Source: Paraglaciecola sp. MB-3u-78 (GTDB lineage: Bacteria > Pseudomonadota > Gammaproteobacteria > Enterobacterales > Alteromonadaceae). Taken from it: a stretch of DNA of 64,000 nt. The DNA lies in NCBI RefSeq assembly GCF_002835935.1, contig NZ_PJCF01000005.1, positions 248,001 through 312,000 on the forward strand. The letters are read 5' to 3'. The position numbers and the translations under genes are program-made. The notes under the pieces were generated by a model. It was not told the origin of the DNA, did not search any database, and worked only from the letters and a program-made list of their open reading frames with translations. The stretch's first letter is position 1. Every line of letters starts with the position of its first letter. This document shows, in pieces, positions 8,595 through 16,227 of the stretch.

Positions 8595-10211
8595 ATGAAA
8601 TTACCGCCCAACACCCATAAAAACAAGGCTTTTAGCGACACCGATACCATGTCAAGGTTGCAAGCTATGCTGTCTGAAAAAGACGGGGTGATTGGGGAAA
8701 AAGAAACACTGATTGCAGAGCAAAGTGACATCATCGAAAAGAAGTCTGATGTCATCGATTCACTTAAAAAGCGCGTTGAGTTACTCGAAGAGTATTTACG
8801 CTTATCTAATAGCAAACGCTTTGGCAGCAGCTCTGAACAAACCCCGCCAGAGCAAGGTAACTTGTTCAACGAAGCCGAAGCGACCAGTGAGCCAGAACAA
8901 ACTGAGCCTGAGTTACCGACCACAAGCGAGCCTAAAGCCAAAACCGGTCGCAAACCCTTTGCTAAAAACCTACCACGCACCCAAGTGTTTGCGTATTTGT
9001 CAGATACTGAAAAAGAAGGCGCAATCAATACCTTCTTTGTGAAAGTCAGAGAAGAGCTAGATATTATCCCTGCCAAAGTACAGGTACTAGAGTACATGCA
9101 GGAAAAGGCGGTGTTTAAAGACGAACAAGGCACAACCACCATGAAAGCGGCTGAGGTCATTAAACACCCTGTACCCAAAGCCATGGGCAGTATCAACTTA
9201 ATGACCTACATCATTATTGCTAAATACGCCGATGGCATGCCGCTTTATCGATTAGAGGGGATTATCGAACGATACGGGGGCAGCATATCAAGAACAACAC
9301 TCGCCAACTATGTCATTGCGCTAGGCAAACAAATCCAACCCTTAATTAACTTATTAAGGGAGACTCAGCATGCCGGCTCACTCATTATGGCGGATGAAAC
9401 CCGCATTCAGGTATTAAAAGAGCCAGGGCTTGCGCCCACGGGCGATAAATTTATGTGGGTGACACTCGGCGGTAAAGCCGACCAACAAAGCGTGCTGTTT
9501 GACTATGACCCATCGCGTGCTCGCCATGTGCCTATGCGCTTGCTACATGGATTTACTCATGGCTACCTGCAAACCGACGGTTATGCAGGTTACAACGAAG
9601 TGTGCCGCAAAAACCAGCTCATTCAATTAGGCTGTATGGATCACGCTCGCCGCAAATTCATCGAGGCACAGCAATCACAACCTAAAGGGAAAAAAATAAA
9701 AGCCAGCAAAGCCGACATGGCCTTGAGCCTGATTAACAAGCTCTATGGGATTGAGCGCACCATCAAACATGCTAGCAATGAGAAAAGACTGGCCGTTCGC
9801 CAAGCTAAGAGCATGCCGATATTAAACACACTGCAGGCATGGCTCACGGCAAACAAACCGCGCGTGGCCACCGACAGTTTAACTGGCAAGGCCATGACCT
9901 ACTTGCATAATCAGTGGGATAAACTCACTGTGTATTGCACAGATGGGCAGCTTCGCATCAGTAACATTATGGCTGAAAACGCCATTCGCCCTTTTGCCGT
10001 TGGGAGGCGTGCATGGTTATTCGCCGACACACCTGCTGGCGCAAACGCCAGTGCCGCACATTACAGCTTGATTGAAACCGCTCGGTTACATGGCATTGAG
10101 CCATACGCATATCTCAATACTATATTCAAAGCGATACCCTATGCGGAAACGGTGGAAGATTTTGAAGCGTTATTGCCGTGGAACTATAAGCGCAGTATTA
10201 CGACTGTTTGA
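8595..10211 (+). CDS. tnpC: IS66 DDE transposase TnpC
   Basis: Transposase of 538 aa, full length for IS66. The N terminus is a coiled-coil leucine-rich region (about residues 15-75) followed by SNSKRFGSSSEQ, typical of IS66. The catalytic DDE residues are visible: Asp in MADETRIQ near residue 266, Asp in QTDGYAGYNE near residue 328 and Glu in AENAIRPFAVGRR near residue 461. The C-terminal motif LLPWNY is also characteristic. No frameshift or internal stop is present, so the enzyme is probably functional. Confidence 0.96.
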   Translation: MKLPPNTHKNKAFSDTDTMSRLQAMLSEKDGVIGEKETLIAEQSDIIEKKSDVIDSLKKRVELLEEYLRLSNSKRFGSSSEQTPPEQGNLFNEAEATSEPEQTEPELPTTSEPKAKTGRKPFAKNLPRTQVFAYLSDTEKEGAINTFFVKVREELDIIPAKVQVLEYMQEKAVFKDEQGTTTMKAAEVIKHPVPKAMGSINLMTYIIIAKYADGMPLYRLEGIIERYGGSISRTTLANYVIALGKQIQPLINLLRETQHAGSLIMADETRIQVLKEPGLAPTGDKFMWVTLGGKADQQSVLFDYDPSRARHVPMRLLHGFTHGYLQTDGYAGYNEVCRKNQLIQLGCMDHARRKFIEAQQSQPKGKKIKASKADMALSLINKLYGIERTIKHASNEKRLAVRQAKSMPILNTLQAWLTANKPRVATDSLTGKAMTYLHNQWDKLTVYCTDGQLRISNIMAENAIRPFAVGRRAWLFADTPAGANASAAHYSLIETARLHGIEPYAYLNTIFKAIPYAETVEDFEALLPWNYKRSITTV

Positions 10212-10213
10212 TA

Positions 10214-10235
10214 CGTGGGTTGATTAGCCGCTTAC
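10214..10235 (-). repeat. IS66 right terminal inverted repeat
   Basis: This 22-bp end terminates in GCCGCTTAC and pairs with the left end at 7811-7832. It starts just after the tnpC stop and is followed at once by the second copy of ATTATATC. Confidence 0.93.
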
Positions 10236-10243
10236 ATTATATC
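10236..10243. repeat. IS66 target site duplication, right copy
   Basis: ATTATATC, identical to 7803-7810. The next nine bases (10244-10252) read Gln-Ser-stop in the frame of the interrupted DUF3293 gene and represent its original end. Confidence 0.95.
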
Positions 10244-10373
10244 CAAAGTTAACGGCTTTTAGTCGTCATGCAATGATAGTAAGTTGCTAATAAAATAATC
10301 ATGGATTGGCATATAGTGCGGTTATTGAAATCTGTATTTGGCTAGTAAGGCGTTTACGCTAGGCGAAGAAATT

Positions 10374-10481
10374 TTATATGTTTATTTTGTTATTGCGACA
10401 AAACTTCACAATGCTCAAACCAGCAGATTGTTGCCGCTCAAAAACATTTTCCCAGTGTTTGGTTTTTTGTTGAATATCCAT
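10374..10481 (-). pseudogene. Relic of a second IS66-type tnpA (N-terminal fragment)
   Basis: A 35-codon minus-strand ORF begins at the ATG 10479-10481 with a GAGG ribosome site upstream. It reads MDIQQKTKHWENVFERQ, then SAGLSIVKFCRNNKI, which is the N-terminal HTH block of IS66-type TnpA proteins (the W, SGLS and FC positions are kept), and then stops where a full TnpA would continue. It differs from the intact copy next door, so it comes from another, older element. No tnpB or tnpC remains are visible beside it. Confidence 0.6.
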
Positions 10482-10606
10482 AATTACCTCATGTTAATTT
10501 ACTGAGATAATTACACCCTGTCACAGATAATCCCCCGCTACTGTTTGAAGATTCTTGCATCGGTAGTATGTATTTCCATGTGTTTGTATTCCTCCCCTTT
10601 GATTTA

Positions 10607-10786
10607 TCACTTAATTGTTTCTAACCACTCACCAACGTCAGATTCTAAATAGTCACAGAGTTTTTCAAGCGTTTCAAAATCAATACTAGAAGTACTTTCG
10701 TGGTAAAGCCGATTGGCTGTACTCCTATTTATTCCGGTATCTCTGACTACATCTAAAATTTTTAGACGTTGCGGACCTTTTAGTTC
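10607..10786 (-). pseudogene. Broken small XRE/Cro-like HTH regulator
   Basis: The minus strand encodes KILDVVRDTGINRSTANRLY, then HESTSSIDFETLEKLCDYL and ESDVGEWLETIK before a TGA, a typical small HTH repressor of the type that reads DxGI-N-T-x-x-LY and ends in a dimerising LEKLCxYL segment. The frame has no start codon: it closes upstream at a TAA (10787-10789). An ATG with MYFIRT occurs one frame off at 10797-10799, so a one-base frameshift near 10787 probably broke the gene. Its position, divergent from the excisionase-like gene and next to a palindrome, suits an old island repressor. Confidence 0.55.
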
Positions 10787-10803
10787 TTATAAAATACATT
10801 TTA

Positions 10804-10838
10804 TGTCGTTAAAGCAACTAAAAGTGTCTTTAACGACA
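10804..10838. promoter_or_regulatory. Operator-like palindrome before the AlpA-like gene
   Basis: Two perfect 11-bp arms, TGTCGTTAAAG and CTTTAACGACA, are separated by 13 bp. The site lies 10 bp before a consensus -35 element and between the broken HTH gene and the AlpA-like gene. That is where a repressor controlling a divergent switch would bind. The binding protein is unknown. Confidence 0.6.
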
Positions 10839-10847
10839 CAAAAGTAC

Positions 10848-10877
10848 TTGACATGCATCCTATAAGTGTAATATTGT
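10848..10877 (+). promoter_or_regulatory. Sigma-70-type promoter for the AlpA-like gene
   Basis: A perfect TTGACA -35 box lies at 10848-10853. TAATAT (15-bp spacing) or TATTGT (18-bp spacing) can serve as the -10 box. Transcription would start about 45 bases before the ATG at 10923. Confidence 0.55.
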
Positions 10878-10922
10878 ATCTCTAGCGAAACAAAAACACT
10901 TTAAATTACTAGGAGATTACGA

Positions 10923-11156
10923 ATGAGTCAGCACTATTTAACAACCTGTGAGTTATCAAAACTCATCAAATACGATAGCCGTACGATCCGCGAACGGCTC
11001 AAAGATTCTGTTTTAATTGAAGGGATCCATTACATCCGGCCGTTTGGTGGACGTAAAATTCTTTATGTTTGGGAAGCTATCCAAAAGGATATGTGTAAAT
11101 TTTCACAGAATGCCATGGCTATTCCAATGACCAGTAGAGGTGTTACTCATGTCTAG
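10923..11156 (+). CDS. AlpA/excisionase-like HTH protein
   Basis: A 77-aa protein with a winged-helix-like N terminus: LTTCELSKLIKYDSRTIRER, followed by a YIRPFGGRKILYVWEAI block. Such proteins occur beside tyrosine integrases in islands and integrative elements, where they act as recombination directionality factors or activators. A strong AGGAG ribosome site precedes the ATG. It is the first gene behind the palindrome and promoter at 10804-10877. Its role here is inferred from family and position. Confidence 0.65.
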   Translation: MSQHYLTTCELSKLIKYDSRTIRERLKDSVLIEGIHYIRPFGGRKILYVWEAIQKDMCKFSQNAMAIPMTSRGVTHV

Positions 11157-11250
11157 TATTAACGTAAGAAAAGATAAAAGTAAGCCGACAATTTGTCTCT
11201 TCGAATTCTTAATCAGCCCACTCAAACTAACTTTTACGATACGTATTTAG
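11149..11250 (+). pseudogene. 33-aa ORF, possible start of a lost integrase
   Basis: The ORF overlaps the AlpA-like gene by 8 bases and begins MSSINVRKDKSKP. That resembles the start of phage-type integrases with an arm-binding domain (MxSxxVRK...SGK), which often follow an excisionase gene. After about 13 residues the resemblance ends and a TAG closes the frame. The TAG sits directly on the AGGAG ribosome site of the next gene. It may instead be a small coupling ORF; the similarity is short. Confidence 0.3.
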
Positions 11251-11259
11251 GAGACATTT

Positions 11260-12177
11260 ATGAAAAATTTTTCAACAGATTCAATGCAGCCGTTATTAGA
11301 AGATGCAACAGAGTTCCCACGTTTTATGGGCCGGTACTTCGTTACAGCATTAAAAGTATCGTCTGATTCAAAAGGTAAGCCCTGTAAGGTATTAACCCTT
11401 TCTGATGCATCGGGCGATTTGCGGGTATTTTGTAATGCTAAACACTTGATAGATTTACCTGTAGCGGTTAATCAATTAGTTCATGTTGAAGCCGCATTAA
11501 AACAGGATCATGGCGCAGCGTACTATCGATGCAAAGATTTAGCGCAAAGTTTTCCCGATAAACGTGTTGGCCATGATTTGTCGGTGTTACCTCGCTCACT
11601 ATGCCCTGTTATAGATGCTTTTGATTGCCTTTTGGTGATGTTCAGTCGTATCAAAAATCCGCTTCTCAAACAATTTGTCAGGGACGTCTTACTACAACCT
11701 GATGTGGGCGTTAATTACTTACTTTGTCCAGCTAGTCTGAATTATCACCACAATTTCAAAGGTGGACTAATAAAACATTCGCTCGAGACTGCCTGGAATA
11801 TTGCAGGTGTTCACGAATTGTCAACATTGGAGCGCGATGTCGCTGTAGTTGCTGCGTTGTTACATGATATCGGTAAAGTTAAAACAATGAGCCCTGACAT
11901 TAAGCGCACCCCAACCGGTCGGCTAGTCGATCATTCTCAGTTAACCCTCGAAATATGCGCTTGGCCATTAAAAAACTTAGCTGATTTTGCTCCTGTCATT
12001 GCCGATCAGTTGCGTCATGCTTGGACGTGCTATTCACCTAAATCACGATATGGTTTCAAACCTAAAACCAGAATTGCCCACTTGTTACAAAGAGTCGATA
12101 ACGCCAGTGCTAGCGGAAAAGTGCGCGAAGGATTCTTACCTGTTTTCGGGAATTCAGCTAAAGCGCTCAGTGCATAA
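11260..12177 (+). CDS. YhaM-like OB-fold/HD-domain nuclease
   Basis: A 305-aa protein with an N-terminal OB-fold-like region (about residues 20-100, with GRYFVTALKV and VLTLSDASGDLRVFCNA) and an HD domain: HHNFKGGLIKHSLETAW near residue 163, the HD pair in ALLHDIGKVK near residue 203 and DHSQLTLEI near residue 227. This layout matches YhaM-type 3'-5' exonucleases, which degrade RNA or single-stranded DNA. Related proteins are common on integrative elements. An AGGAG ribosome site lies 6 bases before the ATG. The substrate cannot be told from the sequence. Confidence 0.72.
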   Translation: MKNFSTDSMQPLLEDATEFPRFMGRYFVTALKVSSDSKGKPCKVLTLSDASGDLRVFCNAKHLIDLPVAVNQLVHVEAALKQDHGAAYYRCKDLAQSFPDKRVGHDLSVLPRSLCPVIDAFDCLLVMFSRIKNPLLKQFVRDVLLQPDVGVNYLLCPASLNYHHNFKGGLIKHSLETAWNIAGVHELSTLERDVAVVAALLHDIGKVKTMSPDIKRTPTGRLVDHSQLTLEICAWPLKNLADFAPVIADQLRHAWTCYSPKSRYGFKPKTRIAHLLQRVDNASASGKVREGFLPVFGNSAKALSA

Positions 12178-12223
12178 GCATTGAATTAATTTAATTAAAG
12201 TTATTATTGATTAAGGAGCAAGT

Positions 12224-12787
12224 ATGGCCCGACATCCAGAAGTATCAGAAAAATCGATCATCCAAGCGGGTACCGAGCTTGAATCTGCAGGAAAGATGCC
12301 AAACCCAGGCGCGATCCGCGCCTACCTTGGCTATCGAGGCGGTTTGATGAGGATCAAATCTGTCTGGACAGTGTTCACACAAAAGCGTGATGAAAAACTG
12401 CTCCCCGAGGGTAACTTAGAGCTGACAATTGAGGCGCTTCCTGAAAAGTACGCCGAAAATGGTAGTGAGTTAATGAAGCGCGTTAACAACGCACTTGAAC
12501 AGCTTATCCTTGAAGCTTATCAACACAGTCAGCAAGTGTTTGAAAAGCGGATGCAAAGCATGGAGATAAGTCAGCAAAAAGCCCTTAAATCCTACCAAGA
12601 CGCTGAGACTGACGCAGATAGATCTGTAGCAAAGCTAGAGGACGAATTGCATAGCTTAAATAAGGAGGTATCAGGTTTGGCTGAGCAAAATGCCAACCTA
12701 GTCATTGGCAATGCTGAATTACGCGGGCGGATTGCTGCGCTAGATGAACATTTTGGCGATAAAGTAAGCCAACAATCAACCACATAG
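12224..12787 (+). CDS. KfrA-like DNA-binding coiled-coil protein
   Basis: A 187-aa protein with an N-terminal KfrA_N-type DNA-binding region (about residues 1-60, VSEKSIIQAGTELESAGKMP, AIRAYLGYRGG) and a long coiled coil (about residues 90-175, rich in Glu, Gln, Ala, Leu). KfrA proteins bind plasmid DNA and can form filaments or regulate replication and partition; island copies are common. It has a good AGGAGC ribosome site and lies 12 bases before the next ORF, so the two are probably co-transcribed. Confidence 0.75.
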   Translation: MARHPEVSEKSIIQAGTELESAGKMPNPGAIRAYLGYRGGLMRIKSVWTVFTQKRDEKLLPEGNLELTIEALPEKYAENGSELMKRVNNALEQLILEAYQHSQQVFEKRMQSMEISQQKALKSYQDAETDADRSVAKLEDELHSLNKEVSGLAEQNANLVIGNAELRGRIAALDEHFGDKVSQQSTT

Positions 12788-12799
12788 GAGATAAAGACA

Positions 12800-13303
12800 A
12801 TGACTATTGCAAGAATTGATTTTACTGAGCTGGCGGGTATTTCTACGCTAGAAAAATTAGAAAATGAGTTTCAGTATCAAATGGACCTGTCAGACGGTTG
12901 CTATTTTTTCTGGCACCATACCGACTTTCTCGAACATGCGATATACCCAGCCAAAAATGCAAAGGCACAAGCTATCCTGCAATTTTTAGCTCATTGTGCT
13001 TGTCCAATAAGTTTACTTCGGCTGGCTTGCTCACTCTCCCCAAGAAATTTTGACCACGGCCCGATTACATCTGATGAATTTACAGTTCATTACATGCTGT
13101 ATTGTTTTGAGGTAGTAAGCAATTGTATCCATGATCCCAAAATCAGGGATATCATCAACATCTACCGCAAAACTACAGAGTTTCGCTCTGCATGCGAATT
13201 GCTCATAACCTATCAAAGTGACATCATTAGCAGTAATATTTGCCCGACAGTTTTGAATATGATTACAGAAAGCTTGTCATCAACAGAAAGCCGCGTGCAT
13301 TAA
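12800..13303 (+). CDS. Hypothetical island protein
   Basis: A 167-aa protein I do not recognise. It starts at an ATG preceded by AGGAGATAAAG, a good ribosome site. The sequence has an aromatic stretch (GCYFFWHHTDFLEH, about residues 33-46) and seven cysteines but no clear metal-binding pattern, signal peptide or membrane segment. It is the last gene of the plus-strand run 10923-13303 and faces the recombinase operon across a perfect hairpin. Confidence 0.65.
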   Translation: MTIARIDFTELAGISTLEKLENEFQYQMDLSDGCYFFWHHTDFLEHAIYPAKNAKAQAILQFLAHCACPISLLRLACSLSPRNFDHGPITSDEFTVHYMLYCFEVVSNCIHDPKIRDIINIYRKTTEFRSACELLITYQSDIISSNICPTVLNMITESLSSTESRVH

Positions 13304-13321
13304 ATCTAACTGGTCGTCTGG

Positions 13322-13358
13322 CGCCTCTACAAAGCACCATTTTTCCTTTGTAGAGGCG
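13322..13358. terminator. Perfect 13-bp hairpin between converging operons
   Basis: The arms CGCCTCTACAAAG and CTTTGTAGAGGCG are exact complements around an 11-base loop containing five T. It lies between two converging gene runs, so a bidirectional terminator is likely, although a T-run after the stem is missing. It could instead be a recombination-related inverted repeat. Confidence 0.5.
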
Positions 13359-13436
13359 TTGCGTAGTTCTGCACAATAATAATTTCCAGTCTCAACGAAT
13401 TTAAGAATGCACTCATTTACCTTTATGAGCTCCAAG

Positions 13437-16226
13437 CTAAGTTAGAAAGTGTTCTGATATCGAATTTGAACGTATTTTTTTTGCTTGTTCAGCTTTGATC
13501 ACGATCTCGGCTAAGTGCAACAAACAACGAATTAATCGCGAACCCTTTACCACGTTTTTATCACTATCCTTTGCAGTAATAAAATACAGTTTGCCTAACA
13601 AGTTGAGGTCGGTTTCGCAGAAATTCTGCTCAAATGAGACTTGACTAAATCGTTGCCACTTTTTGCTACCTATTTGTGCCTTTTCGTTTCCAGCTAGGAT
13701 TAACCGCCATTGGTGACCTGGAGCAATCTTTAACATAGCTTTCATAAACCGCTGGTAGTCGTTTACCGATCTAAACTGGATATAAACTTTTGTATCGAGG
13801 ACGTGGGATAATGCGTACTCAATACACCACTGAATCTCATCCCGATGTTTCCTGTACTCAGCTTTAAAAGCTATTCGGATTAAATCTAGGTCTGCCATTT
13901 CACTTGAACGAAGGCGTGGGCAAATTCTTCCTACTTTAGATACCAACCTTGGATATTTTTGTTGAGTTAAGTAACGTTTCACAACGTCCTGTGCCGCGTT
14001 AATCCAAGCTTCAACTGAAAGCTCATCTACGGGCGAATTTAATTTGATCTCTGCCATGCTTCTGCCGTCATCGACCTGCTGCAAAACTTTCAGGCATTGG
14101 ATCATATCCGGTTCAACGACGTTTAACTCAATAGTATCCTGTCCAAACTTTCTTCTGTCTCTTACTGAGGCGTTAGTAACAAACTTTCTTAATTTGCTTT
14201 GCAGTAAAGGGTAAATATCATTAGCAGATAGTAGTTTCGTCTTATTTGCGATTTGGGCGATGGCTCTTGCCGGTAAGCCAGACAGTTCCAACCAAAATTG
14301 GGGTGTGTAATTGTGTTGTTGATGGCAAAGACGGTCGTGCAGCAACAGATCCAGACAATGTATGTAGGAGAAGAGTGTAGTTTTTGGCGTTTGATGCCCC
14401 AACAGTGCTGCGATTGACCATAATTTGTCACGTCGCCGACTCCCGATGAGGACATGTTTGATATTGATTGCCTGTTCTAAACAGTATGGTGTGTATTGTT
14501 CTATCAATTCGTCCGACCCAAAAATTACAATTGCTAGATTAGTCGCGCAGGTATGTCTGAATTGATAAACTGGAACATACATTTTCATGTATTGGGAAAC
14601 AAGGCTACCAATATGTTCCTCAAGTTCAGCGTTGCTAAAAGCTTGATTGTTAAATTCGTCTTTTGAGAACAAATTTTGCTTAATTTTGTTACCTAACTGT
14701 TGCTTTCTAAATGCAAGGAAGTTCCGAAATAAGATCCGTTCATCAGGTTTGAGTAGTACTCCAAATGGAACTTTCCTTTTTGATTGGATGGTTTTGAGGG
14801 CTATGCGGTTCCTCGGACGTATTAAAATCCATCCTTGCTCAGACAGTTCCACGTCTTTAATAAGTAATCGAGTCCAGTCGGTTGTCCGACCGCCGAGCCT
14901 AGACATCAATACAAACATGGCATCCATAGTGTCTTGAAAGTGTTTTCCTCTGCTGGTGTTATTGCGATGCAGATCAAGCCCAACCTGATGAACAACTTGC
15001 TCAGGAATAATGGTGGTTCGGACATATTTTTCAGCGTCTTTGATGGTGTAGTATGGATCGTCGGGGGCGGTTATAGCAAAGTGGCCTACGGCATAAATTA
15101 TTAGGTCCCGCAGCCGGCTGGGAGTCTCAGATGTAGCATCCTTGTCTTCGATGACGGCTTGGCAGAGCACATCCATTTCTGCACCATCAAGACTACTGAG
15201 TTCAATATCCGTTAAAAGGTTGAGCCAACTTTTACCTATAGTTTTTAGGTATTTTTTCGGAGTTTCAGCATGTTTCCATTTTTTACCTTTAAGGCACTCT
15301 ATAAACCAAGAGAGTAAGATAACTGCAGACTGAGGTAGTGATGTGAGTTGCGTAATTCGACTCTCCAAATAATCGATCAGTTTGCTTATCTCATCAGGTT
15401 GGTGAGCATCCCGGTTAACTTTGAGCATGTCGTTTAACCTTAAATACAATGCATCAACTATGATGTCATACTCGTAATCAACATTTGTTGGCGTACTTTC
15501 ACTTGATTTGTATCGTTGCTCTCTTTTTGATACGTGCCTTAGCGGAGGAACCTGAAACTCTGATTTCGTTACTCGATCATGGAAAAGGTGCAATGAAATC
15601 AGTGGCATAGCGTGACTTATATTATTTCCTTTCGCAAATTCAGCTAAAAATACCGGGATTGATACATCAGAATTTCTTCTAAGCAACTCTACTGCCGCAT
15701 TGCAAAATGTCTTTATCGCTCCGAAGGGGCGACTGTCGCAGGTAGACAGTAATCTGTTGATTAAAGACAATAGCTTATCTTCACTGCTTTCAATTTGTGG
15801 ACAGTCATCGCTAATCAGATACTTGTGCAGGGCAGACATCGCAAGTGGATCCAGATAACCACAAAAAAGTGTTGTGCGCTGTTCACCATCGTTCGAATTG
15901 CTGCCCATCCCATCTAACTTTTGGTTCAATTTAATGTGAAAACGCCCTCCGTTTTCATGGAGTTCTAATTCGTTGGAGAGGGCTAACTTAAACAATGCGA
16001 AAAGCCCGCTTGGTAAGCAGATAAGACTGCTAACAGCAGCATAAAAAATAAATAAGGTGAGATTTAGTTCTGCTTTGCTAAGTTCGTCAATGGCTAAATT
16101 TCCAGTTTCAATTTTACTGGTTAGAACTTCTTTTGCGTTCATCAGCTCAAGGCTTCGAGCGAAAACCTGCTGGTTTACACAAACAGGTGTAATCGCCGCC
16201 ATACTCTCGCCAGTGAATGCGTTCAC
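13437..16226 (-). CDS. Large tyrosine-recombinase-like protein (third gene of recombinase trio)
   Basis: A 929-aa protein whose second half is a phage-integrase-type catalytic domain: GGRTTDWTRLLIKDVEL (Arg I), SKRKVPFGV (possible Lys), YQFRHTCATNL (box II, with Tyr where most members have His) and LLGHQTPKTTLFSYIH (His/Tyr region). The long N-terminal part has no recognised domain. I chose the GTG at 16226 because GGAGG lies 6 bases before it and it starts one base after the stop of the preceding gene; an ATG at 16274 would overlap that gene. The large size and trio setting recall the integrase GmtZ of gamma-mobile-trio islands, but the gene order may differ. Confidence 0.72.
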   Translation of the reverse strand: MNAFTGESMAAITPVCVNQQVFARSLELMNAKEVLTSKIETGNLAIDELSKAELNLTLFIFYAAVSSLICLPSGLFALFKLALSNELELHENGGRFHIKLNQKLDGMGSNSNDGEQRTTLFCGYLDPLAMSALHKYLISDDCPQIESSEDKLLSLINRLLSTCDSRPFGAIKTFCNAAVELLRRNSDVSIPVFLAEFAKGNNISHAMPLISLHLFHDRVTKSEFQVPPLRHVSKREQRYKSSESTPTNVDYEYDIIVDALYLRLNDMLKVNRDAHQPDEISKLIDYLESRITQLTSLPQSAVILLSWFIECLKGKKWKHAETPKKYLKTIGKSWLNLLTDIELSSLDGAEMDVLCQAVIEDKDATSETPSRLRDLIIYAVGHFAITAPDDPYYTIKDAEKYVRTTIIPEQVVHQVGLDLHRNNTSRGKHFQDTMDAMFVLMSRLGGRTTDWTRLLIKDVELSEQGWILIRPRNRIALKTIQSKRKVPFGVLLKPDERILFRNFLAFRKQQLGNKIKQNLFSKDEFNNQAFSNAELEEHIGSLVSQYMKMYVPVYQFRHTCATNLAIVIFGSDELIEQYTPYCLEQAINIKHVLIGSRRRDKLWSIAALLGHQTPKTTLFSYIHCLDLLLHDRLCHQQHNYTPQFWLELSGLPARAIAQIANKTKLLSANDIYPLLQSKLRKFVTNASVRDRRKFGQDTIELNVVEPDMIQCLKVLQQVDDGRSMAEIKLNSPVDELSVEAWINAAQDVVKRYLTQQKYPRLVSKVGRICPRLRSSEMADLDLIRIAFKAEYRKHRDEIQWCIEYALSHVLDTKVYIQFRSVNDYQRFMKAMLKIAPGHQWRLILAGNEKAQIGSKKWQRFSQVSFEQNFCETDLNLLGKLYFITAKDSDKNVVKGSRLIRCLLHLAEIVIKAEQAKKIRSNSISEHFLT

Positions 16227-16227
16227 T

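Larger units (their letters stand above)
7811..10235 (+). mobile_element. Complete IS66-family insertion sequence, 2425 bp
   Basis: A full element carrying tnpA, tnpB and tnpC in the order typical of IS66. The ends are imperfect inverted repeats of 22 bp (7811-7832 and 10214-10235) matching at 19 of 22 positions and starting with GTAAGCG. Both are flanked by the 8-bp duplication ATTATATC. All three ORFs are intact, so the copy could be active. It interrupts the 3' end of the DUF3293 gene and lies between the BREX genes and the recombinase module of the island. Confidence 0.96.

Noticed and set aside
8510-9196. Minus-strand 228-aa ORF in the IS66 element
   Set aside because: It is a shadow of tnpC, low in complexity (Ser/Leu-rich), with no family motif.
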